The position numbers were made by a program, and so were the translations under genes. Of a stretch of 5,010 nucleotides of DNA, positions 1 to 5,010 are shown one piece after another. The DNA lies in NCBI GenBank assembly GCA_025936615.1, contig JAICSZ010000195.1, forward strand, positions 1 through 5,010, written 5' to 3'. This stretch comes from Pedococcus sp. (GTDB lineage Bacteria > Actinomycetota > Actinomycetes > Actinomycetales > Dermatophilaceae). The notes beneath the pieces were generated by a model. That model worked only from the letters and a program-made list of their open reading frames with translations. It was not told where the DNA came from and searched no databases. Position 1 is the stretch's first letter. Every line of letters begins with the position of its first letter.

Positions 1-186
1 CAGCTCGCGGCCCACGTCGAGCTTGACGTCGGCGTCGCTCATGAGCAGCGCCTGGGCGTCGGTGTTGATCGCGATGAACTCCACGCCCTTGAGGCCGACC
101 TCGATCATGCGGTTGATGGCGTTGACGCCACCCCCGCCGATGCCGACGACCTTGATGACGGCCAAGTAGTTCTGTGGTGCTGCCAC
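1..186 (-). CDS. ftsZ: Cell division protein FtsZ, N-terminal 62 codons (runs off left edge)
   Basis: FtsZ is the tubulin-like GTPase that polymerises into the cytoplasmic Z-ring and recruits the divisome. Only the first 62 residues are in the window. They begin [20 protein letters not shown] and contain the glycine-rich nucleotide-binding loop ([13 protein letters not shown], about residues 15-27) followed by the strand and loop [11 protein letters not shown] (about residues 37-47), both hallmarks of FtsZ. The start is a GTG at 184-186. It is chosen because a strong purine-rich ribosome-binding site lies just upstream and because the protein then starts like other actinobacterial FtsZ proteins. 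The frame is open to base 1, so the rest of the gene lies outside. It is the only gene here separated from its upstream neighbour (ftsQ) by a real intergenic gap, which suggests its own promoters in addition to read-through from the cluster. The identification is secure; the C-terminal part cannot be assessed. Confidence 0.97.
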   Translation of the reverse strand, partial: MAAPQNYLAVIKVVGIGGGGVNAINRMIEVGLKGVEFIAINTDAQALLMSDADVKLDVGREL

Positions 187-195
187 GGCGGTGGG

Positions 196-203
196 CCTCT
201 CCT
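196..203 (-). promoter_or_regulatory. ftsZ ribosome-binding site
   Basis: The minus strand reads AGGAGAGG, a strong match to the anti-16S sequence, with 9 bases between its last base and the GTG start at 186. It supports that start for ftsZ. Confidence 0.85.
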
Positions 204-220
204 GAAGTGCTGGCACTAGG

Positions 221-241
221 CTCTCAACCTCAGGTCGAGAG
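221..241. repeat. 21-base imperfect palindrome in the ftsZ leader (possible operator or RNA hairpin)
   Basis: The plus strand reads CTCTC-A-ACCT-C-AGGT-C-GAGAG. Arms 221-225/237-241 and 227-230/232-235 are perfectly complementary around a central C at 231; the only mismatch is 226 against 236. In minus-strand RNA that mismatch becomes a G.U wobble, so a continuous 8-base-pair stem (two CUCUCGAC/GUUGAGAG arms) with a 5-base loop can form, ending 17 bases before the ribosome-binding site. As DNA it has the two-fold symmetry of a dimer operator. It overlaps the -10 element of the downstream candidate promoter. The symmetry is seen directly; the function is inferred. Confidence 0.7.
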
Positions 242-265
242 TAAGACTTTTGCTGGTTCTCCAAC
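238..265 (-). promoter_or_regulatory. Candidate ftsZ promoter, proximal
   Basis: On the minus strand a -35-like GTTGGA (260-265) and a -10-like TACTCT (238-243, fits TANNNT) are separated by 16 bases. Transcription would start near 231, inside the palindrome at 221-241, leaving a leader of about 45 bases. The -35 match is weak, so this is a tentative call resting on spacing, the AT-richer local composition and the position before ftsZ. Confidence 0.35.
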
Positions 266-272
266 GTCGCCG

Positions 273-301
273 ACGCTATGCGCTGGCAGGGGTGCAGGCA
301 A
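273..301 (-). promoter_or_regulatory. Candidate ftsZ promoter, distal
   Basis: On the minus strand TTGCCT (296-301) and TAGCGT (273-278) are separated by exactly 17 bases. Four of six bases match TTGACA and the -10 fits the TANNNT pattern common for the main actinobacterial sigma factor. The start site would fall near 266, giving a leader of about 80 bases that includes the whole palindrome at 221-241. Streptomyces ftsZ is known to have several promoters in the ftsQ-ftsZ gap, so promoters are expected here; the exact elements are inferred from pattern and spacing. Confidence 0.45.
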
Positions 302-381
302 ACTGCCGACCCGCGTGTCGCAGCACGGATTCCGTTGATTGGCGCCATTGTCCCAGCGGTCTCACGACGCCTTGCCACAGG

Positions 382-408
382 GGCCCCACCAGCCCCATCT
401 GCCCCACC
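382..408 (-). repeat. Three tandem 9-base G-rich repeats after ftsQ
   Basis: The minus strand reads GGTGGGGCA, GATGGGGCT, GGTGGGGCC back to back, starting 14 bases after the ftsQ stop codon. With the extra G at 409 this gives four G-runs (GGG, GGGG, GGGG, GGGG at 407-409, 402-405, 393-396 and 384-387) joined by loops of 1, 5 and 5 bases, which fits the standard G-quadruplex pattern on the coding strand. A short hairpin (GCCCC/GGGGC, 401-414) competes with it. There is no following U-run, so it is not a canonical intrinsic terminator. Confidence 0.7.
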
Positions 409-422
409 CGGGGCGAGTCGGG

Positions 423-1166
423 TCAGCGGGTGACCGGGGTGTCCGGGGCACTCACGTCGATCGCCTTCGGAGCACCCTTGAGCAACGCCGTGAGGATGGC
501 GAGCTTCTTCTCCGGCTGGTCGACGCCGCCCCACGTGACGGTGGTCCGACCGACCTTCATGGAGACCAGGTCGGCGCCGCTCACCGTGACTGCCGAGACG
601 CGGTGCTGCAGCCGTGCGGGCAGGACCCGCACCACGCTGACCGCCGCCCGCAGGGCATCGCGACTCAGTCCCTGGGCGGTGGCAGCCGCGACGACGGGCA
701 CGCCCTTCGGTGGGGCGCTCACCTGCGCGTAGGCGACACCGTCGGCATCCACAACCTGCAGTTGACCTTGAGGGTTCTTGACCACGAGCATCGGCACCCG
801 GGGGCTGGCGTGGATGACCAGGGTGCTGGGCCAGGACCGCTCGATCGACACGTCGGCAAGGGTGGCCCGCTCCGCCACCCGGCTCGCCACCGCCGCGCCG
901 TCGACGCGGGCCAGGGGTCGGCCGATCGGCACGGCGGCGAGGTCGCGGATCGCGCCAACCTCCGAGCCGGGCACCCCAACCACCTCGACCTCGCGCACGG
1001 CCAGCAGCGGGCTGAACCCCACCGCCCATACGAGGGCTGCGACCAGCCCGGCCAGCACCGCGGCATACCCGGCAAGGCGCCAAGGGCGACGCCGCACGGC
1101 CACCGCACGGCGCTGGAACCTCGCGCGTGAGGAGGACACGCCCCGCAGGCGCGAGGCGCGGTTCAC
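423..1166 (-). CDS. ftsQ: Cell division protein FtsQ (DivIB family)
   Basis: FtsQ is a bitopic membrane protein that links early and late divisome parts and binds the FtsL/FtsB (DivIC) proteins on the outer face of the membrane. The 247-residue product has a basic cytoplasmic N-terminus (residues 1-30, many Arg), one hydrophobic segment (about 31-50, [20 protein letters not shown]), and then a POTRA domain (about 54-122) opening with [15 protein letters not shown] and closing with the family signature [18 protein letters not shown]. The rest (about 123-247) is the FtsQ/DivIB domain with a typical C-terminal run of [24 protein letters not shown] start at 1164-1166 is chosen because it overlaps the murC stop as GTGA, with GGAG five bases upstream, and leaves a normal N-tail. 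The reading frame is open for 40 further codons upstream, but that stretch is inside murC and rich in Arg, so it is a shadow. A second in-frame GTG at 1139 is possible but has a poorer site. The length is within the usual actinobacterial range. Confidence 0.93.
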   Translation of the reverse strand: MNRASRLRGVSSSRARFQRRAVAVRRRPWRLAGYAAVLAGLVAALVWAVGFSPLLAVREVEVVGVPGSEVGAIRDLAAVPIGRPLARVDGAAVASRVAERATLADVSIERSWPSTLVIHASPRVPMLVVKNPQGQLQVVDADGVAYAQVSAPPKGVPVVAAATAQGLSRDALRAAVSVVRVLPARLQHRVSAVTVSGADLVSMKVGRTTVTWGGVDQPEKKLAILTALLKGAPKAIDVSAPDTPVTR

Positions 1167-1175
1167 CGGCGCTCC
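1163..1175 (-). promoter_or_regulatory. murC-ftsQ GTGA junction and ftsQ ribosome-binding site
   Basis: The murC stop TGA (1163-1165) and ftsQ start GTG (1164-1166) overlap by four bases. GGAG (1172-1175) lies five bases before the start, inside the last codons of murC. This arrangement usually means translational coupling and decides the ftsQ start. Confidence 0.75.
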
Positions 1176-2602
1176 AGCGACCGCAGGATCTCCGGGCCGA
1201 TCATCGTGACGTCGCCTGCGCCGACGGTCAGCACGAGGTCGCCCTCGCGCACCCGCTCTGCGACGGTGTCCGCCACGGCCGACCACGACGACACGACGGT
1301 GACGTCGGCGTCGCCGCGGGCCTCGTGGATGGCGTCCGCGACCAGCTGTGAGGACACGCCCGGCAGTGGGTCCTCCCGGGCGCCGTAGACCTCCATGAGC
1401 ACCACCACGTCGGCCGGTGCCAGCGCGGCGGCGAACTCGCGGGCGAAGTCACGGGTCCGTGAGAAGAGGTGCGGCTGGAACACCACCACGAGCCGGCCGG
1501 CACCGCCCACCAGCACCGCCCCCGTCTCGACCACCGCGGAGACCTTGCCGGGGTTGTGGGCATAGTCGTCGACGACGGTCACCCCGGCCACCGATCCCTT
1601 GGGCTCGAAACGCCTCCTGGTGCCCGTGAACCCGAACAACCCGTCCAGGACGCGGGTCGGGTCCTCGCCGAGGCCCTCGACGGCGGCGGTCCAGGCCGCC
1701 GCGGCGTTGAGCAGGTTGTGCCGGCCGGGGATGTTCACCCGCAGGCTGCGCGCCTCACCGTCCGGGCCGGTGAGGGTGGCGCGGCTCATCATCCCTCTGG
1801 ACACGGCGTCCGCGAGGGTGACATCGGCGCCGTCCGACCAGCCGTAGGTCAGGACCCGCGCGCCGCGGCTGCGCGCCCGCTCGGCCAGCGCTCGCGAGCC
1901 CTCGTCGTCCTGGCACGCCACGAGCAGGCCACCCGGCTCGACCGAGTCCGCGAACTCGGCATACGCCGCCCGGACGTGCTCGAAGTCGCCGTAGAAGTCC
2001 AGGTGGTCCGGCTGCACGTTGGTCACCACCGCCACCTCGGGGCGGTAGACGAGGAACGAGCCGTCGCTCTCGTCCGCCTCGGCGACGAACACCTCGCCGG
2101 TCCCCCAGTGCGCGTTGGTGCCGTGCTTGGCCAGCTCCCCACCCGCCGCGAAGGACGGATCGAGCCCGCAGTGCTGGAGGGCGACGGTCATCATCGACGT
2201 CGTCGTGGTCTTGCCGTTGGCGCCGGCGACGGCGACCCGGCGGCTGCCGGCCATGGTGCTGGCCAGCGCCTGGGCTCGGTGGAGCACCCGCAGGCCGCGC
2301 TCGCGCGCCGTCGCCAGCTCGACGTTGGACTCCCGGATCGCCGACGACACCACGACCGTGTCCACGCCGTCGAGGTGGGCAGGGTCGTGGCCGACGTGGA
2401 CCTCGGCGCCTTCGGCGGCCAGGGCGGCCAGCACCGGGGACTCCTTGGCGTCCGAGCCGCTGACCCGGCACCCGCGGGCCAGCATCACCCTCGCGACGCC
2501 AGACATGCCCGAGCCTCCGATGGCGATGAAGTGGACGGCCCCGAGCTCCTGCAGGGACGGCACCGGCGCGCGGAAGTCGAAGCGCGGGTTCTGGCCGTTC
2601 AC
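1163..2602 (-). CDS. murC: UDP-N-acetylmuramate--L-alanine ligase MurC
   Basis: MurC joins L-alanine to UDP-MurNAc with ATP, the first peptide-adding step of cytoplasmic peptidoglycan precursor synthesis. The 479-residue product has normal family length and three domains: an N-terminal UDP-binding domain (about 20-115) with [15 protein letters not shown] (23-37) and SGSD (48-51); a central ATPase domain (about 120-330) with P-loop GANGKTTTT (127-135), EADESDGSF (175-183), [11 protein letters not shown] (195-205) and [11 protein letters not shown] (293-303); and a C-terminal ligase domain with FTGTRRRFE (325-333), DDYAHNP (345-351), QPHLFSRT (376-383) and GAGD (461-464). The start is the GTG at 2600-2602, overlapping the murG stop, with GAGG seven bases upstream. 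Two signature motifs depart from the textbook form: P-loop T-H is replaced by A-N (usual GTHGKT), and DDYxHHP reads DDYAHNP. The P-loop Lys and Thr and the first ligase His remain, so the enzyme is expected to be active. MurC rather than MurD/E/F is supported by the N-terminal motifs, the QPHLFSRT motif, and the position after murG. Confidence 0.96.
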   Translation of the reverse strand: MNGQNPRFDFRAPVPSLQELGAVHFIAIGGSGMSGVARVMLARGCRVSGSDAKESPVLAALAAEGAEVHVGHDPAHLDGVDTVVVSSAIRESNVELATARERGLRVLHRAQALASTMAGSRRVAVAGANGKTTTTSMMTVALQHCGLDPSFAAGGELAKHGTNAHWGTGEVFVAEADESDGSFLVYRPEVAVVTNVQPDHLDFYGDFEHVRAAYAEFADSVEPGGLLVACQDDEGSRALAERARSRGARVLTYGWSDGADVTLADAVSRGMMSRATLTGPDGEARSLRVNIPGRHNLLNAAAAWTAAVEGLGEDPTRVLDGLFGFTGTRRRFEPKGSVAGVTVVDDYAHNPGKVSAVVETGAVLVGGAGRLVVVFQPHLFSRTRDFAREFAAALAPADVVVLMEVYGAREDPLPGVSSQLVADAIHEARGDADVTVVSSWSAVADTVAERVREGDLVLTVGAGDVTMIGPEILRSLERR

Positions 2603-2613
2603 CGGTGTGCCTC
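2599..2613 (-). promoter_or_regulatory. murG-murC GTGA junction and murC ribosome-binding site
   Basis: The murG stop TGA (2599-2601) and murC start GTG (2600-2602) overlap by four bases, with GAGG (2610-2613) seven bases upstream. It fixes the murC start and suggests translational coupling. The nine bases CCGGTGAAC across this junction are repeated exactly at the murC-ftsQ junction. Confidence 0.75.
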
Positions 2614-3714
2614 GGCGGTGCTCCGGAACGCCTCGCCCACCAGGTCGGCGAGCAGCTCGTCGGCGCCGCGCTCGCCGGCGGCCGCCGAGGCCGCGGCCAT
2701 GGCGTCGACCCGCTCGCGGTCGCCGAGCAGGGGCAGCAGCGTCGAGTCGATCCAGCCGGGGGTGAGCGCGCCGTCGTCGACGAGGATGCCCCCACCCGCG
2801 GCCACCACGTCAGCGGCGTTGAACCGCTGTTCGCCGTTGCCGATGGGCAACGGCACGTAGACCGCAGGCAGCCCCACCGCGGTCAGCTCGCACACCGTGT
2901 TGGCGCCGGCCCGGGCGACCGCGACGTCGGCGGCGGCGTAGGCGAGGTCCATGCGGTCGGTGTAGGCGGCCACGACGTACGGAGCGGCCGCCTCGGCGCC
3001 GATGGGCTCGAACTCCTTGCCCGCACCCGTCAGGTGCAGCACCTGGACGCCAGCCCGCGACAGCTCGGCGACCCGGGCCTCGAACGCACCGTTGAGCCGC
3101 TGCGCACCGAGCGACCCACCGGTGACCAGCAGCGTCGGTGAGGAGTCGCGGAGCCCGAAGTGCGCCAGTGCCTCGCCCCGGCTCGCCGCCCGGTCGAGGC
3201 TGGTGATCTCGCGGCGCAGCGGCATCCCGATCACCCTCGCGTGGGCCAGCCTGGTGCTGGGGAAGGTGGTGGCGACAAACCTGGTCAGCCGTGCGCCGAG
3301 ACGGTTGGCGACACCGGCCCTGGCGTTCTGCTCGTGGACGACGATCGGGATTCGCCGCCGCCGCGCGGCGAGGTAGGCGGGCGTCGACACGTACCCACCG
3401 AACCCGACGACCACCTCTGCGTCGATGTGGTCGATGGCCCGCTCGGCGGCCACGACGGCGGCGCGCAGGTTGGCCGGGAGCCGGGCCAGGTCGGCCGAGG
3501 GCCGGCGCGGCAACGGCACCTTGGGGACGGTGAGCAGCTGGTAGCCGCGTTCCGGCACCAGCCGGCTCTCCAGGCCCTGAGCGGTGCCGAGCGCCGCCAC
3601 CGTGGTCGAGGGGTCACGGCGGCGCAGGCAGTCGGCCAGCGCGAGCAGTGGCGAGACGTGGCCGGCGGTGCCGCCTCCGGCCAGCAGCACCGAGCTGGGC
3701 GCGGACGGAGCCAT
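2599..3714 (-). CDS. murG: Lipid II synthase MurG (UDP-GlcNAc:undecaprenyl-PP-MurNAc-pentapeptide GlcNAc transferase)
   Basis: MurG adds GlcNAc to lipid I on the inner face of the membrane to make lipid II. The 371-residue product has the two-domain GT-B fold of glycosyltransferase family 28. The acceptor-binding N-terminal half carries LLAGGGTAGHVSPLLA (10-25), GFGGYVSTP (104-112) and HEQNARAGVAN (127-137). The UDP-GlcNAc-binding C-terminal half carries GGSLGAQRLN (199-208), MDLAYAAADVAVARAGANT (255-273) followed by the donor-site CELTAVGLPAVYVPLP (275-290), and NGEQRFNA (293-300). All expected motifs are intact, and the length is typical. The ATG at 3712-3714 shares one base with the ftsW stop (TGATG). 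Two GAGG sites lie upstream: one three bases away (3718-3721), probably too close, and one nine bases away (3724-3727), more likely to be used. It is the only gene in the window with an ATG start. It overlaps murC at its other end, so it sits inside one operon with its substrate-supplying and product-using partners. Confidence 0.97.
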   Translation of the reverse strand: MAPSAPSSVLLAGGGTAGHVSPLLALADCLRRRDPSTTVAALGTAQGLESRLVPERGYQLLTVPKVPLPRRPSADLARLPANLRAAVVAAERAIDHIDAEVVVGFGGYVSTPAYLAARRRRIPIVVHEQNARAGVANRLGARLTRFVATTFPSTRLAHARVIGMPLRREITSLDRAASRGEALAHFGLRDSSPTLLVTGGSLGAQRLNGAFEARVAELSRAGVQVLHLTGAGKEFEPIGAEAAAPYVVAAYTDRMDLAYAAADVAVARAGANTVCELTAVGLPAVYVPLPIGNGEQRFNAADVVAAGGGILVDDGALTPGWIDSTLLPLLGDRERVDAMAAASAAAGERGADELLADLVGEAFRSTAEAHR

Positions 3715-3727
3715 CAGCCTCGGCCTC
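3712..3727 (-). promoter_or_regulatory. ftsW-murG TGATG junction and murG ribosome-binding site
   Basis: The ftsW stop TGA (3714-3716) and murG ATG (3712-3714) share one base. GAGG at 3724-3727 is nine bases from the ATG and lies in the final ftsW codons; a second GAGG at 3718-3721 is only three bases away. The layout fits stop-start re-initiation by the same ribosome. Confidence 0.65.
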
Positions 3728-4979
3728 GTCGCCCCGCGAGGACGGTCAGCGAACGCCGCACTACCGACGGCCGGGCGGACAGCGCCTCGGCACAGCCGGG
3801 CTCGTTGCGGGCGAAGGACAGCACCATCCCGAGCGCCAGCATGGTGGTCAGCAGCGACGAGCCGCCGTAGGACACGAGCGGCAGGGGCACGCCGATGACG
3901 GGCAGCAGCCCGATCACCGCGCCGATGTTGACGATCGCCTGGCAGACGACCCAGGCCATCACCCCGGCGGTGGCGATGCGCACGAACAGGTCGTCGGTGC
4001 GCACCACGATGCGGTAGCAGACCAGGGCGAGCGCGCAGAACAACCCGAGCATGACGAGGGTGCCCGGCAGGCCGAGCTCCTCACCGAGGATGGCGAAGAT
4101 GAAGTCGTTGTGCGCCTCGGGCAGCCAGGACCACTTCTCGCGGCTGGCGCCGAGGCCGACGCCCCACCAGCTGCCGTCGGCCAGCGCGTAGCGGCCGTGC
4201 AGCGGTTGCCGGGCCGCGCCGTAGGGGTCGGTGTCCTTGCCGAGCCACACGTCGAAGCGCGCCAGCCTGTTGGGGCTGGTGACGACCAGGAACACCGCCA
4301 CCGCGGCGAACAGTGCCCCGGCCCACGCGAACAGCTTGACCGGCACGCCCGAGGCGAACAGCACCGCGGCGATCACGGCACCCATGACCAGCACGGTCCC
4401 GAGGTCGTGGCCGAGCAGCACGAGCCCGACGGTCACGGCGGCGACCGGGACGAGGTAGGGCACCAGGACGTGCCTGAGCCGACCGAGCGAGCGCCGCTTC
4501 GCCGACAGCACCGTGGCACCCACCAGCACCAGCCCGAGCTTGGCGAGCTCGGACGGCTGGAGCGTGATCGGACCGAGGGCCAGCCAGTTGCGGTTGCCGT
4601 TGACGCTGACGCCGAGCGGGGTGAACACCAGCGTCTGCAGCGCCAGCGCACCCAGCAGGACCGGCAGTGCGAGGGCCTTCCAGACACGCAGGCGCAGCCG
4701 CGAGGTGACAGCCAGCACGACGGCGCCGGCGGCGGCGAACTCGAGCTGCTTGCGGAAGAAGAGGTAGGGAGTGCCGTTGTCGGTCTCCACCAGCGACTTC
4801 ACCGACGACGCCGACAACACCATGATCAGGCCGATGACCACCAGCACCACGGTCACGCTGAGCAGGACGTAGTAGCTGGTGACCGGCGAGTCGAGGCGCT
4901 TGAGGAACTCCGAGAACGCGGAGCCCCCGGTGCGCGCGGAGTCGCGGGTCCGCGGCGGCGCGGCAGTGGTGCTGCTCAC
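3714..4979 (-). CDS. ftsW: Septal peptidoglycan glycosyltransferase FtsW (SEDS family)
   Basis: FtsW is the multi-spanning SEDS-family polymerase that, with its partner class B penicillin-binding protein, polymerises lipid II at the division septum. The 421-residue product has a polar N-tail (1-34), about ten hydrophobic segments (for example 36-56, 81-92, 101-122, 146-159, 171-188, 192-209, 214-233, 302-321, 335-356, 368-390), and a basic C-tail. Signature motifs are NGNRNWLALGP (127-137), QPSELAKLGL (141-150), the long extracellular loop with WWGVGLGASREKWSWLPEAH (271-290) followed by NDFIFAILGEELG, and PLPLVSYGGSSL (365-376). Asp292 in HNDFIF aligns with the proposed catalytic Asp of SEDS proteins. 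The GTG start at 4977-4979 has a strong AAGGAG nine bases upstream. FtsW is preferred over RodA because of the location between the presumed murD and murG. No truncation or frameshift is seen. Confidence 0.95.
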   Translation of the reverse strand: MSSTTAAPPRTRDSARTGGSAFSEFLKRLDSPVTSYYVLLSVTVVLVVIGLIMVLSASSVKSLVETDNGTPYLFFRKQLEFAAAGAVVLAVTSRLRLRVWKALALPVLLGALALQTLVFTPLGVSVNGNRNWLALGPITLQPSELAKLGLVLVGATVLSAKRRSLGRLRHVLVPYLVPVAAVTVGLVLLGHDLGTVLVMGAVIAAVLFASGVPVKLFAWAGALFAAVAVFLVVTSPNRLARFDVWLGKDTDPYGAARQPLHGRYALADGSWWGVGLGASREKWSWLPEAHNDFIFAILGEELGLPGTLVMLGLFCALALVCYRIVVRTDDLFVRIATAGVMAWVVCQAIVNIGAVIGLLPVIGVPLPLVSYGGSSLLTTMLALGMVLSFARNEPGCAEALSARPSVVRRSLTVLAGRRGRG

Positions 4980-4983
4980 GTCG

Positions 4984-5010
4984 CTACTCTCCTTGGTGGC
5001 CCGACGACCC
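4984..5010 (-). CDS. Tail of an upstream gene, probably murD (only 8 codons visible)
   Basis: Gene order in actinobacterial dcw clusters predicts murD (UDP-MurNAc-L-Ala:D-Glu ligase) directly before ftsW. Two frames could carry its end. One reads GSSGHQGE and stops at TAG (4984-4986), leaving a four-base gap to ftsW. The other reads VVGPPRRVAT and stops at TGA (4976-4978), overlapping the ftsW GTG by four bases as GTGA. I slightly prefer the first because it has fewer A-ending codons (the second needs AGA, GTA and two CCA), although the second matches the GTGA overlaps seen at two other junctions. The visible part has no diagnostic motif, so the identity rests on gene order alone. Confidence 0.35.
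   Translation of the reverse strand, partial: GSSGHQGE
4989..4994 (-). promoter_or_regulatory. ftsW ribosome-binding site
   Basis: The minus strand reads AAGGAG with nine bases before the GTG at 4979. It is among the best ribosome-binding sites in the window and settles the ftsW start. Confidence 0.85.

Noticed and set aside
276..398. Small minus-strand open frame of 40 codons (ATG at 396-398, TAG at 276-278) in the ftsQ-ftsZ gap
   Set aside because: It uses many codons rare in the neighbours (AGA, CAA, TCA, GCA), starts inside the G-rich repeat, has no properly spaced ribosome-binding site and no recognisable product. A leader peptide cannot be excluded but is not supported.
380..414. Intrinsic terminator after ftsQ
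   Set aside because: Short GC-rich hairpins can form (for example 401-414), but no U-run follows on the minus strand, so a canonical terminator is not supported.
339..1130. Plus-strand open frame (263 codons) opposite ftsQ
   Set aside because: It is antisense to a clear FtsQ, has low-complexity His/Arg/Gly composition and no domain; I read it as a GC-driven shadow.
1167..1286. Extension of ftsQ by 40 codons at its N-terminus
   Set aside because: It lies within the murC frame, encodes an Arg-rich stretch unlike FtsQ, and the GTGA overlap with GGAG upstream gives a better start at 1166.
1755..2795. Minus-strand 346-codon frame overlapping murC in another frame
   Set aside because: The product is dominated by Arg, Pro and Gly, typical of an out-of-frame reading of high-GC coding sequence, while the murC frame has all its motifs.
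1469..2860. Long plus-strand open frame (463 codons) opposite murC and the end of murG
   Set aside because: It is antisense to two genes with intact family motifs, its product is Arg/Gly/His-rich without recognisable domains, and long antisense frames are expected at this GC content.

Overview
The window is very GC-rich and carries one continuous minus-strand block of the division and cell wall (dcw) cluster. Read 5'->3' on the minus strand, from high to low coordinates, the order is: a short tail of an upstream gene (probably murD), ftsW, murG, murC, ftsQ, then the first 62 codons of ftsZ, which runs off the left edge. GC-ending codons, frequent GTG starts, the gene order and the FtsZ N-terminus all point to a high-GC Gram-positive actinomycete. 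A Micrococcales member, for example near the Intrasporangiaceae, is my guess; the family level is an inference from general resemblance only.

Layout: 4976-5010 holds the end of an upstream reading frame and the ftsW ribosome-binding site. ftsW (3714-4979) encodes the septal peptidoglycan polymerase. murG (2599-3714) encodes the lipid II-forming glycosyltransferase and overlaps ftsW by one base. murC (1163-2602) encodes UDP-MurNAc:L-alanine ligase and overlaps murG by four bases. ftsQ (423-1166) encodes a bitopic divisome protein and overlaps murC by four bases. These tight overlaps imply one polycistronic, translationally coupled transcript. The only real gap is the 236 bases between ftsQ and ftsZ (187-422). 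It holds a three-copy 9-base G-rich repeat, two candidate promoters, a 21-base imperfect palindrome and a good ftsZ ribosome-binding site.

Together the genes make the cytoplasmic precursor (MurC), complete lipid II at the membrane (MurG), polymerise it at the septum (FtsW), and build the machine that places this activity (FtsQ, FtsZ). The coding content is ordinary and I see no new system, mobile element, CRISPR array or RNA gene. The points worth a second look are the ftsQ-ftsZ control region and an unusual MurC, whose P-loop reads GANGKTTTT instead of the usual GTHGKT and whose ligase motif reads DDYAHNP instead of DDYxHHP.
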